DNA from: Lachnospiraceae bacterium | GTDB lineage: Bacteria > Bacillota > Clostridia > Lachnospirales > Lachnospiraceae | Assembly (NCBI GenBank): GCA_009911185.1 | Contig: QXWW01000013.1 | Location: 1-64,000 of the forward strand | Length of the DNA: 64,000 bases | Direction: 5' to 3' | Shown here: positions 56,507 to 64,000 of the stretch, piece after piece | Position numbering within the stretch: position 1 is the first letter of the stretch | Layout of the letters: each line of letters begins with the position of its first letter | Notes under the pieces: model-generated | The model's database searches: none | What the model saw: only the letters and a program-made list of their open reading frames with translations | What the model was told of the DNA's origin: nothing | Made by a program: the position numbers and the translations under genes

Positions 56507-57943
56507 CTATTTTCCTCCGATGTCCTCCATTAAGGCTGACTTCAAATCTTTGTACTGTTCCAAACTCTTTTCATAATTTGCCTTTCTCACATTCATTTCC
56601 ATGCGGAACGCTGATTTTTTAACCTCTCTTGGCGCCTGTTCCACCAGTTCCTTAATGTTATGTGCAAAGGCTTCCGCCTTATCCCATGCTTCCACTTCCA
56701 TGCATATGATCAGTTTCTCCATCTTGCTTGCAATTTCCTGCTGGTTCTCCGGGGTTCCGTATTGGAAAATCTTCTCCAGGTCATCATATTGCGACATATC
56801 CTGCTTCTGGTTAATAAATTCAAACCGTTCGCCGGTTTTGATTCCCTCTTCTCTGTTCTGTGACAGATGCAGACGGACGGAAAATGAAAAACTGCTTCCC
56901 TTTCCTTTTTCACTGTCCAGATGTATCGTGCCGTGCATCAATTCAATCAACTGCTTGGTGATAGACAACCCGAGACCGGTCCCGCCGTATTTCCTGGTGA
57001 TGGAAGCGTCTACCTGAGAAAAGCTCTTGAACAGTTTATCCTTCTCTTCCGGTGAAATTCCAATACCTGTGTCTGAAACCACAAAAAACAGCTCAATCTC
57101 ATCGTCAAACTGTACCGTCTTCGTCACTTCTATATTGATATAACCCACACTGGTAAATTTTACTGCATTGGAAAGCAAATTATTCAAAATCTGTGTCAAT
57201 CGAAGCTGATCTCCCACCAAATACTCCGGGATACTTTTTTCAATATTCACCATAATCCGCAATCCTTTGGCATTAATTGCAGTTATATTGGTCTCAACTG
57301 CATGATTTACCATTTCATAAAAATTAAATTCTTTCTGCTCAATTACAAACTTTCCCGCTTCCAATTTAGAAAAATCCAGAATATTGTTGATAATGGCAGA
57401 CATGTTTTCACAGCAACGGATAATAATATCCAGTGTACTTTTGACTTCTCCCGAAACTCCCGCCTCCAAAAGATTCGTGACATGCCCACGGATTCCATTC
57501 ACCGGCGTCCGAAGCTCATGGGTCACATTTGCTACAAATTCATTTCGAACCTTGATGGTCTCTTCCATCTCCTCCTTCATACGCACAAGCTTACGCTCCG
57601 TCTCAATTCGCTTGGCGACATTGATTGCAAACAAAAAATGGCATTGTTCGTCTATCACTGCGGTCATGCGCACAGGAAAACAGGTTCCGTTCTTGCGGTA
57701 CATCATCCCTTCTTTCATTTTCTTCAGGGTCTCCAGCGGGAAATCATCATTTTCACGATGCAGTTCTCCGGGAAACAGCATATCCAGGCTTAGCTGCGTC
57801 AGCTTCTCTCCATATCCCAAATCTTCTTGTGCCAGTGCATTTCCATATAGAATCCTGCCCTGATTGTCAAATTTTAAAATAATCTCCAGGGATGCTTCCA
57901 TAAAACGGTAGACATCTTCCCCCTGCAATGCGTCCTGTTCCAT
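56507..57943 (-). CDS. cytosolic PAS-sensor histidine kinase with C-terminal helical domain
   Basis: The 478-residue protein has a PAS domain (about 12-110), a HisKA domain with His142 (FVANVTHELRTPVNG), and a HATPase domain (NNLLSNAVKF, DTGIGIS, GGTGLGLSI). The last 100 residues are helical and Hpt-like (NIKELVEQAP) but the phosphotransfer histidine is not certain. No membrane segment is seen, so it senses an internal cue. The ATG at 57943 follows GAGGTGG; 57967 is the alternative. It is the first gene of the operon. Confidence 0.88.
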   Translation of the reverse strand: MEQDALQGEDVYRFMEASLEIILKFDNQGRILYGNALAQEDLGYGEKLTQLSLDMLFPGELHRENDDFPLETLKKMKEGMMYRKNGTCFPVRMTAVIDEQCHFLFAINVAKRIETERKLVRMKEEMEETIKVRNEFVANVTHELRTPVNGIRGHVTNLLEAGVSGEVKSTLDIIIRCCENMSAIINNILDFSKLEAGKFVIEQKEFNFYEMVNHAVETNITAINAKGLRIMVNIEKSIPEYLVGDQLRLTQILNNLLSNAVKFTSVGYINIEVTKTVQFDDEIELFFVVSDTGIGISPEEKDKLFKSFSQVDASITRKYGGTGLGLSITKQLIELMHGTIHLDSEKGKGSSFSFSVRLHLSQNREEGIKTGERFEFINQKQDMSQYDDLEKIFQYGTPENQQEIASKMEKLIICMEVEAWDKAEAFAHNIKELVEQAPREVKKSAFRMEMNVRKANYEKSLEQYKDLKSALMEDIGGK

Positions 57944-58013
57944 CTTTCCACCTCTTTTATCTGACATATTTCAGCCTGTCTTTGACTTTTCGACTTTAAT
58001 TTTACTATATTTT

Positions 58014-58042
58014 AGTATAAGGTCTGACAAATAAGGTGTCAA
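58014..58042 (-). promoter_or_regulatory. promoter of the kinase/che-like operon
   Basis: TTGACA (58037-58042) and TATACT (58014-58019) are separated by 17 bases, about 70 bases upstream of the kinase start. This near-consensus promoter precedes eight same-strand genes with only short gaps. Confidence 0.85.
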
Positions 58043-58187
58043 GACTAAAGTACCGTGGTAAATAAAGGAATACAGATTGCATACCCAACATCAAAATAAT
58101 TGCTCTTGTGCGCGTGTGCATTTTCTTTTTCTTCTGCAGAAAAATTTTCTCGCTTTAATCCAAAAACTCTTTTCTAACATTTAGAAA

Positions 58188-58221
58188 AACTCCAACTTCT
58201 GCTTCCGCAAAAATTGGAGTT
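58188..58221 (-). terminator. terminator of the tRNA operon
   Basis: AACTCCAA pairs with TTGGAGTT and TTTTTC follows on the minus strand, just past tRNA-Leu. Confidence 0.82.
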
Positions 58222-58232
58222 CTCAAAAATAA

Positions 58233-58316
58233 TGCCGGCGACCGGAATCGAACCGGTACGATGTCGCCACCACAGGATTTTAAGTCCTGCGCGTCTGCCA
58301 GTTCCGCCACGCCGGC
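58233..58316 (-). tRNA. tRNA-Leu (TAA)
   Basis: An 84-base class II tRNA with acceptor GCCGGCG/CGCCGGC, anticodon loop CTTAAAA (anticodon TAA), a variable arm and a GGTTCGATTCC T-arm. No CCA is encoded. It is last of six tRNA genes in one unit. Confidence 0.95.
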
Positions 58317-58320
58317 ATCC

Positions 58321-58393
58321 TGGGACCTACAGGGCTCGAACCTGTGACCCTCTGCTTGTAAGGCAGATGCTCTCCCAGCTGAGCTAAGATCCC
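58321..58393 (-). tRNA. tRNA-Val (TAC)
   Basis: A 73-base tRNA with acceptor GGGATCT/AGGTCCC, anticodon loop CTTACAA (anticodon TAC) and T-loop TTCGAGC. It lies four bases before tRNA-Leu. Confidence 0.95.
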
Positions 58394-58548
58394 ACGTATT
58401 ACTTATAGTGAGCGTTAAGAATATAATAACCAAATCGTGACAAGCTCGCTTGGCTAAAACTCGGTATTTATATTCTTATCCGAGCATTAGCGCGGAATGG
58501 CGATTCGCAGAACCGACATACACACCCACGGTAAACTCTCACTACAGA
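58394..58548. repeat. inverted-repeat spacer between tRNA-Asp and tRNA-Val
   Basis: This spacer is far longer than the others in the array. AAGAATATAA (58417-58426) pairs with TTATATTCTT (58468-58477), and an outer TAGTGAG (58406-58412) pairs with CTCACTA (58538-58544). No tRNA can be folded here. Confidence 0.55.
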
Positions 58549-58622
58549 CGACCCAGAAGGGACTCGAACCCTCGACCTCCGCCGTGACAGGGCGGCGCTC
58601 TAACCAACTGAGCCACTAGGCC
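58549..58622 (-). tRNA. tRNA-Asp (GTC)
   Basis: A 74-base tRNA with acceptor GGCCTAG/CTGGGTC, anticodon loop CTGTCAC (anticodon GTC) and T-loop TTCGAGT. Confidence 0.95.
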
Positions 58623-58647
58623 ATATATGTAGTCATAGTTAATAAAA

Positions 58648-58721
58648 TGGACCTTCGGGGACTCGAACCCAGGACCGACCGGTTATGAGCCGGTTGCTCT
58701 AACCAACTGAGCTAAAGGTCC
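58648..58721 (-). tRNA. tRNA-Met (CAT)
   Basis: A 74-base tRNA with acceptor GGACCTT/AAGGTCC, anticodon loop CTCATAA (anticodon CAT). The first base pair is G-C and the anticodon stem lacks three consecutive G-C pairs, so it is probably elongator Met; an Ile with modified C cannot be excluded. Confidence 0.9.
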
Positions 58722-58741
58722 AAGTTGAACTTATCAACGTA

Positions 58742-58814
58742 AGCCGATGATCGGACTCGAACCGATAACCTGCTGATTACAAATCAGCTGCTCTGCCAAT
58801 TGAGCCACATCGGC
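58742..58814 (-). tRNA. tRNA-Thr (TGT)
   Basis: A 73-base tRNA with acceptor GCCGATG/CATCGGC, anticodon loop TTTGTAA (anticodon TGT) and a TTCGAGTCC T-arm. Confidence 0.95.
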
Positions 58815-58833
58815 ATATTATTAACTATGTCAA

Positions 58834-58905
58834 TGACTCCTACGGGAATCGAACCCGTGTTACCGCCGTGAAAGGGCGATGTCTTAACCGCTTGACCAAG
58901 GAGCC
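58834..58905 (-). tRNA. tRNA-Glu (TTC)
   Basis: A 72-base tRNA with acceptor GGCTCCT/AGGAGTC, anticodon loop CTTTCAC (anticodon TTC). It is the first gene of the tRNA unit. Confidence 0.95.
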
Positions 58906-58967
58906 TTATACCATAAACTTGTCTGAAAAATCTTTGAGTTTGACGTTACTGCATCAGCAACGAATTT

Positions 58968-58996
58968 ATATTATCATAAGTTCACCCATATTGCAA
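58968..58996 (-). promoter_or_regulatory. tRNA operon promoter
   Basis: TTGCAA (58991-58996) and TAATAT (58968-58973) are separated by 17 bases, about 60 bases upstream of tRNA-Glu. Confidence 0.65.
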
Positions 58997-59015
58997 GCGC
59001 TTTTTTAAATTATTT

Positions 59016-59507
59016 TTATTCTGTTTTACTCAAATAGTGAATTGAGAAATGTGCCTCCCCGTTTTCATCAATTTCCATTAAAGCATAAGAAGGCTTATGC
59101 CCTTCCTGTCTGGGATAAGAAACGCTTCCCGGATTTAAAACGACTACTCCTTTACTGGCATCCAGCAGCGGTCTGTGCGTATGACCAAACATAACGATAT
59201 CCATACCGCGGCCCGCCGCCTCCTTGCGGATATCTTCCACCCCCATGGAAACATAATAATAATGGCCATGCGTGATTAACACACGGTATTTTCCAATGTT
59301 TAGTTCCTTCTCACGCTCCAAATCCGAGAAAAAATCATTATTTCCCCCGACAATTTCCAGTGGACAATCCACCATGCCTGCGATATACTCCTCGCACCCT
59401 TCCGAATCTCCAAGATGTATCATCATATCAATATGCCCCGCAGTTTTTATAACTTCTTCCAGGGCTTTATGTTTCTTATGCGTATCACTGACAATTAATA
59501 TTCTCAT
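59016..59507 (-). CDS. YfcE/MJ0936-type metallophosphoesterase
   Basis: The 163-residue enzyme has the short calcineurin-like fold: MRILIVSDTHKKH, LGDSEGCEEY, GGNNDF, ITHGHYY and FGHTHRP, which bind two metals. Such enzymes cleave phosphodiesters; the natural substrate is often unknown. The ATG at 59507 follows GGAAGAG. It is 15 bases past rdgB, the usual partner in Firmicutes. Confidence 0.92.
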   Translation of the reverse strand: MRILIVSDTHKKHKALEEVIKTAGHIDMMIHLGDSEGCEEYIAGMVDCPLEIVGGNNDFFSDLEREKELNIGKYRVLITHGHYYYVSMGVEDIRKEAAGRGMDIVMFGHTHRPLLDASKGVVVLNPGSVSYPRQEGHKPSYALMEIDENGEAHFSIHYLSKTE

Positions 59508-59540
59508 AACTCTTCCTTCATCCATCCCTCTGTTCCTGTA

Positions 59541-60134
59541 TCAATCCAGCTTCTCTTTCATGGCACGCAGCGCTTTTCCACGGTGGCTTAACTGGTTCTT
59601 CACATCTTCTGATAACTCCGCCGTAGAACAATTATATTCATCCACATAGAAAATTGGATCATATCCAAAACCATTTTTCCCTGCCGGCTGAAAACCGATA
59701 TACCCCTCAATTGTCCCGCGGGTGACACAAGTCTCTCCATTGGCAAATACTGCTGCAATCGCACATACAAACCTCGCTGTGCGCCGTTGTTTGGGAACGC
59801 CCCTGAGCCGTTCCAATATATTTTGGTTTTTCACCTCGTACGAAGTATCCTCCCCCAGATATCTGGCAGAATAAACTCCCGGCTCTTTATTTAAATAGTC
59901 CACCTCAAGGCCGGAGTCATCCGCAAGTACTATCACGTCTTCTTTTGAAACCTCTTCTGCAATTCGTTTCGCCTTAATCATGGCATTTTCTTCAAATGTC
60001 CTGCCATCCTCGACAATATCTGCTGTAATCCCAGCTTCTTTCATGGAGAGAATCTCTGCCTGCACATCCGACAAAATGCTTCTTATTTCCCTCATCTTGC
60101 CTTCGTTCCCTGTTGCAAATATAATTTTTCTCAT
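59541..60134 (-). CDS. rdgB: XTP/dITP diphosphatase (HAM1/RdgB)
   Basis: The 197-residue protein removes ITP, dITP and XTP. Motifs are ATGNEGKMREI at the start, VLADDSGLEVDYL, ARFVCAIA, and GFGYDPIFYV, and SHRGKALRAM at the end. It sits between the amidase and phosphoesterase genes, gaps about 20 bases. Confidence 0.95.
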   Translation of the reverse strand: MRKIIFATGNEGKMREIRSILSDVQAEILSMKEAGITADIVEDGRTFEENAMIKAKRIAEEVSKEDVIVLADDSGLEVDYLNKEPGVYSARYLGEDTSYEVKNQNILERLRGVPKQRRTARFVCAIAAVFANGETCVTRGTIEGYIGFQPAGKNGFGYDPIFYVDEYNCSTAELSEDVKNQLSHRGKALRAMKEKLD

Positions 60135-60154
60135 GAAACCATCTTCCTTTCCCT

Positions 60155-61183
60155 TTAGTATCCTTCTTCCAATGCCCTGAGAATGGCATTATAAATGCCG
60201 CGGGCCGCTTTTTTTTGATATTCTGCAGAGGCCATCTTGTCCAACTCCTCCTGATTTGTCATAAACCCCACCTCTATCAAAGCCGCCGGAACTTCGTTGT
60301 TGCGTATAATATAAATACTGTTGCCATAGGTCACGCCATTACTCTTACTCCCCATAGCGGCCGTCGCCTCTTCTAAACAGATTTGCGCCAGCCGTTTGCT
60401 GCTGCACCCTTCCTCGCTTTTCTGTTCATCATACATAACTTCCGTTCCATGATACTGTGACATTTCCCCCTCAACCGTGGAATTACTGTGGACACTGATA
60501 AATAAATTCGCCCCTGTCTTGCCTCCCAGCTGCGCCCGCTGCGCAAAGGTAGGATTCACATCCCCGGTCCGGGTATAATATACGCCGATATTTTGGTCAT
60601 TTTCATCTAACAAAGCTTTTAACTCCTGTACAATCGCAAGATTGATATTCTTTTCCATGATCCCCTGTCGAATGGCTCCCGGCGCACCGCCGCCATGCCC
60701 TGCGTCAATCACAACCACTTTATCATAGATCTCCTGTGGTTTCAAAAAATCCAGATACAGATAACCATCTTCTACTTTGCACTGCGGTTCATAGACTGCA
60801 TCCATGGTAAGCTCTATCCTCCCATTTTCCAGATACAGGTCATTGATATGATTACTCCGTCCCAGCAAAGGATGCTCTGAAAAATAATCTTTTTCCACAT
60901 CCGGAATGCGGATGACAATATTCTGCTTCACGTAATCATTCTCAATTTCCACCTCTTGCAAGCCTATGCCCGCGGGCAGCTCTACCCGTAACTGATGCCT
61001 TAAACGGATATCTTCTTTCTTCTTAGCCTGACGGGTGTTATAAGCAAGCATCTGCAGCCCCGACATTTGTTCACGTTTCAGCTCGCGCCTGTGAATGCTG
61101 GAATACTGTCCAAGTACCACCGCAGATACTATCAGTGTTGCCATGAGAATCAATGACGAAAATTTCAGTATTTTCCCTTCCAT
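60155..61183 (-). CDS. N-acetylmuramoyl-L-alanine amidase (CwlD-like)
   Basis: The 342-residue protein has one N-terminal membrane anchor (about 8-28), an extracytoplasmic beta-rich region, and an Amidase_3 domain (about 170-340) with VVIDAGHGGGAPGA, a metal-binding Glu in MEKNINLAI, a SVHSNS histidine and ALIEVGFMTN Glu. It cuts the amide between MurNAc and the stem peptide. CwlD trims spore cortex in spore-formers; whether this one does is unknown. Confidence 0.88.
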   Translation of the reverse strand: MEGKILKFSSLILMATLIVSAVVLGQYSSIHRRELKREQMSGLQMLAYNTRQAKKKEDIRLRHQLRVELPAGIGLQEVEIENDYVKQNIVIRIPDVEKDYFSEHPLLGRSNHINDLYLENGRIELTMDAVYEPQCKVEDGYLYLDFLKPQEIYDKVVVIDAGHGGGAPGAIRQGIMEKNINLAIVQELKALLDENDQNIGVYYTRTGDVNPTFAQRAQLGGKTGANLFISVHSNSTVEGEMSQYHGTEVMYDEQKSEEGCSSKRLAQICLEEATAAMGSKSNGVTYGNSIYIIRNNEVPAALIEVGFMTNQEELDKMASAEYQKKAARGIYNAILRALEEGY

Positions 61184-61243
61184 ATATTCTAACCGCCTCT
61201 TTTTGTACGTTTCTCCCGCTTCACCTGATCTATAAGATTTTTA

Positions 61244-62950
61244 TCATTGCGAATTGCTGTACACCTTCAGGCACAGATTGCAGTTCTGCGCTTCTTCTGT
61301 ACTGTCCCATTTATTTCCTCTGGCGCTGATATAGCCTTTGCCATCTGTCAAATCCACGTCTTCTGTAAATTCATCCGCCTGATACTCAATTGCCATCGGA
61401 TGGACAGAACCTGGCGTTGTAATATGCAAAATAACCGCATATTCCTCCTGGGATGCTACCTGGATTTCCTTATCAAACTTAATCGTATAATAACCGGCGT
61501 TCGTCAGGCTTCCTTTCGCCACCGGGATTCGATCCTGCAAAGAATCCGTGTTTTTAAAATCTTTTACAACGAAAAGTTCATAAGACGTATCTTTTCCGGT
61601 GGCATAAAATCCCGCCGCCTGTAAAGCCTCACTGGACTGCGCCTGATAGACGTTCGCCCCGTATACACTGTCCTTATTATATCCAAGCTGCCCTACCCAG
61701 CCGCACAAATCCGACTGGTAAATATAGTCGTAATTGTCCGCTTCTTCCACTCCTGTATAAACTACGTTATGGCTTCCAATATTTACATCATAGTAGCTGA
61801 CATAGAAAACGCCGCTGTCTCCAAATTCTTCCCCCCAGCTATTTTGACAGAGAAACGCCCCGTTTCCTTCCACTTCGAGATTGAAATTCTCCTTAGGATA
61901 ATTATCATCCCATCCTATAATAAGTATCTCATGATTGGGTTTTTCTGTCCCGGCATAACAATACGCAAATTTTTCCTGGTTATAATAGGGGCAATACACC
62001 TGTGGACTGCTAAGCGCACTATAGATCGCAGTCTGCACTCCGCCATATTTAAAAACAGACTCCTTAACTTTTTCAAAATCTTTCCCGTCAATAAGCTGTA
62101 TTTCCTGCACATGCTTGACTGCGGCCAGATTCTCCGGCGACCTGCCGTCTCCGTAAGGGTCGTCCTTTTCAAGTACCGGCCCCTGCCATGCCGCCAGATA
62201 CGCCATCCCCATAGTATACTCTCCTCCATCTGCCTGTTCAATCCGAAAGCTGTTCCGAAGGGACATATGATCCGGCGAAAATTCCCGCTCCTCCTCCGGC
62301 AAAAGTACAGACTCCATAGCAGACAACGCTGCAAACGCCCAGCAAGTACCATAAGAGCCCTGATTTTTTACTCTGGATGCCCGCTGTTTATCCCGCAGAT
62401 CATACTTTGGCGGCAAAATACCTGCATCCTCTGCCTGATTTACTGCAATCGCCTGATTTTTCTCAATATTCCACTCATAATTAAAATTCAGTTTTTCTGC
62501 AACAGTTCCTAAAGGGACGTAAATTTCACCCTCCCTGCTGGTCATTGGAGACTGGATATCCTCCTTTTCTCCATTTACTGTCACTTCTTCTTCATTCAAC
62601 TGAAATGTAATTACATCCGCACGTTTTTCCAACACCAGCTTCTCTTTATCATACAAATGGGCTCCGCAATTAAAACTCTCTCCCAGTGAAGAAAACGGTA
62701 CCATAATATTGAGATTCTGATCCATATAGATACCGTCTTTCTTATTGGTCAGCTCTCTGTGATCCACCAACACAGATAAGTCCTTTGCGTTGACGGTTTC
62801 AGCAATGAGCGGATTCCAGATCTCCTGCTCCAGTCTTGCTCCCCGAAAGCCTCTAACTTCCTCACTTTTGCCGCCGGTATTGGAAAATTTCAGTGCTAAC
62901 GCCAGAAAAAGTACAACTGCCATGGCAATATATCTCTTTGAATATCTCAC
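61244..62950 (-). CDS. secreted C1-family cysteine peptidase
   Basis: The 568-residue protein has an N-terminal signal anchor, a copper-amine-oxidase-N1-like beta domain (about 60-170) of the kind used by clostridial wall proteins, and a papain-type catalytic domain with Cys203 (GTCWAFA), His340 (NHEILIIGWDD) and Asn370 (CQNSWGE). A beta-rich lectin-like tail (about 405-568) follows. It cuts extracellular or wall proteins; the substrate is unknown. It is followed by the amidase gene, both envelope-related. Confidence 0.88.
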   Translation of the reverse strand: MRYSKRYIAMAVVLFLALALKFSNTGGKSEEVRGFRGARLEQEIWNPLIAETVNAKDLSVLVDHRELTNKKDGIYMDQNLNIMVPFSSLGESFNCGAHLYDKEKLVLEKRADVITFQLNEEEVTVNGEKEDIQSPMTSREGEIYVPLGTVAEKLNFNYEWNIEKNQAIAVNQAEDAGILPPKYDLRDKQRASRVKNQGSYGTCWAFAALSAMESVLLPEEEREFSPDHMSLRNSFRIEQADGGEYTMGMAYLAAWQGPVLEKDDPYGDGRSPENLAAVKHVQEIQLIDGKDFEKVKESVFKYGGVQTAIYSALSSPQVYCPYYNQEKFAYCYAGTEKPNHEILIIGWDDNYPKENFNLEVEGNGAFLCQNSWGEEFGDSGVFYVSYYDVNIGSHNVVYTGVEEADNYDYIYQSDLCGWVGQLGYNKDSVYGANVYQAQSSEALQAAGFYATGKDTSYELFVVKDFKNTDSLQDRIPVAKGSLTNAGYYTIKFDKEIQVASQEEYAVILHITTPGSVHPMAIEYQADEFTEDVDLTDGKGYISARGNKWDSTEEAQNCNLCLKVYSNSQ

Positions 62951-62997
62951 AAAAATTCCTTTCTTTGTCTTAGACTTCGGAAAATGTAACCTCCAAA

Positions 62998-64000
62998 TTA
63001 GCGATTCCGTTTCGGCGGCTTCGGACCTAAAAACTGATAAAAATATGTTTTCAGCATCCCATTATATATCTTGCGGTTCTTGTCTGCTTTTTTTCCTATA
63101 TAACGTTCTGCATCCTCATATCCGGTTATCAAATAAAGTGACCAGCTATCCAGACGTTTAAAAGCTTCGCCAATTTCCTTATACAACCCGGAAAGCGCTT
63201 CTTTTTCCTCCAGACGCTCCCCATATGGAGGATTGGTGATGACAAACCCATATTTCTTAGGATGACTCAACTGATTCAGGGGACGCTGCTGAAAATGAAT
63301 AAGCTGCGACACGCCTGCACGTTTGGCATTCTCTCTTGCCGCTTTTACAATTTCCCCGTCAATATCATACCCTTGAATATCCACAGAAATATCCGTATTT
63401 ACCAGTTCCTGCGCCTCTTGCACCGTCTCATACCACAACTGCCGGCTGATGAGATTTGTCCAGTTTTCTGCCGTAAAACTGCGGTTCATGCCCGGTGCAA
63501 TATTGGCGGCAATCATTGCCGCCTCGATAGGAAACGTTCCACTGCCGCAAAAAGGATCCACCAGAATGCGGTCCTGCTTCCAGGGCGTTAACAGAATTAA
63601 TGCTGCTGCCAAGGTTTCTGTAATAGGAGCCTTGCTTGTCAGGGTACGGTACCCTCTCTTATGTAGAGATTCTCCGGAAGTATCAATCGCCGCCGTCACC
63701 TCGTCTTTCATCAAAAACAACCGCAGAGGATACTCTGCTCCGCTCTCCGCAAACCATTCGGTATGATATTTCTGTTTCATGCGCTCCACCATTGCTTTCT
63801 TTGCAATCGACTGGATATCCGAAGGGCTGAACAATTTACTCTTGATGGAAGATGCCTTTGCCACCCAGAACTTTCCATCTTCTGGAATATATTTTTCCCA
63901 GGAAATCCCTTTGATGCCCTGAAACAATTCTTCAAATGTTTCCGCATGGAATTGTCCGGCTTTCAATAGAACCCGCTCCGCTGTGCGCAGGAAGATATTC
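62998..64000 (-). CDS. RlmL-like 23S rRNA guanine-N2 methyltransferase, partial
   Basis: The gene continues past the right edge; the frame is open through 64000 (reading N-I-F-L-R-T-A-E-R-V), so only the C-terminal part is seen. It includes the end of a THUMP domain and the methyltransferase core: VDPFCGSGTFPIEAA (SAM site) and FVITNPPYGERL (NPPY). Members methylate guanine N2 in 23S rRNA. A tRNA-modifying relative is possible. Confidence 0.9.
   Translation of the reverse strand, partial: NIFLRTAERVLLKAGQFHAETFEELFQGIKGISWEKYIPEDGKFWVAKASSIKSKLFSPSDIQSIAKKAMVERMKQKYHTEWFAESGAEYPLRLFLMKDEVTAAIDTSGESLHKRGYRTLTSKAPITETLAAALILLTPWKQDRILVDPFCGSGTFPIEAAMIAANIAPGMNRSFTAENWTNLISRQLWYETVQEAQELVNTDISVDIQGYDIDGEIVKAARENAKRAGVSQLIHFQQRPLNQLSHPKKYGFVITNPPYGERLEEKEALSGLYKEIGEAFKRLDSWSLYLITGYEDAERYIGKKADKNRKIYNGMLKTYFYQFLGPKPPKRNR

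Noticed and set aside
58155-58433. 92-codon minus-strand ORF over two tRNA genes
   Set aside because: It is a translation of tRNA-Leu and tRNA-Val sequence, a well-known annotation artefact.

Overview
The window looks like chromosomal DNA of a gut-type Lachnospiraceae (Clostridia, Firmicutes). The grounds are AGGAGG-type ribosome sites, a pyrK-containing class 1B dihydroorotate dehydrogenase set, IS1634-type and Rpn/PD-(D/E)XK elements, a MerR/TipAS regulator, secreted Big2-repeat glycosidases and a vanG-type cluster. This is inferred from gene content, not from rRNA. Nearly all genes lie on the minus strand, so operons read from high to low coordinates.

Layout. 0-3.4 kb: a DNA-damage-type operon (Y-family polymerase, YolD, membrane-anchored hydrolase), then a spacer with a long inverted repeat. 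3.5-10.2 kb: a vancomycin-resistance-like cluster, vanR-vanS, a MerR/TipAS gene, a D-Ala:D-Ser ligase (vanG type), and a VanT serine racemase split into a membrane gene and a racemase gene. No vanXY/vanX/vanY is visible. 10.5-21.2 kb: two large secreted glycosidases, a GH3 enzyme and a 2179-residue protein with two copies of a RICIN-Big2-GH97 module. 21.6-24.4 kb: an IS1634-type transposase and an AIM24 protein. 24.4-31.8 kb: one run of genes, pyrE, a 50-residue membrane protein, VanZ-like, a second small membrane protein, an M29-type aminopeptidase, then purE-purM-purN-purD. 31.8-41.7 kb: an accessory stretch with an IS remnant, a truncated resolvase, recQ plus a rubredoxin/glutamate-synthase-like gene, a divergent LysR/MATE pair, an Rpn-type nuclease and pseudogenes. 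41.7-48.4 kb: pyrC-pyrF-pyrK-pyrD, a DUF1653 gene and a KtrA/KtrB potassium system. 48.4-58.0 kb: a three-unit hairpin repeat array, then a signalling operon (PAS kinase, HD-GYP regulator, CheR, CheB, CheY, CheA, CheW, a minimal MCP) behind one strong promoter. 58.2-58.9 kb: six tRNA genes. 59-64 kb: housekeeping and envelope genes (phosphoesterase, RdgB, amidase, C1 peptidase, rRNA methyltransferase running off the end).

How they fit. VanRS would sense glycopeptide or cell-wall stress and drive vanG through a promoter carrying 11-bp-phased repeats. VanT would make D-Ser and VanG would join it to D-Ala. Without a D,D-peptidase the outcome should be a mixed precursor pool unless that activity lies elsewhere. 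The pyr and pur genes cover most of UMP synthesis and a middle section of IMP synthesis. The che-like operon has no flagellar gene nearby, and its kinase and HD-GYP output suggest a wider signalling role.

The most unusual items are the split vanT in a cluster lacking a D,D-peptidase, the phased VanR-like operator, the triple hairpin array at 48.4-48.9 kb, and the doubled GH97 protein.
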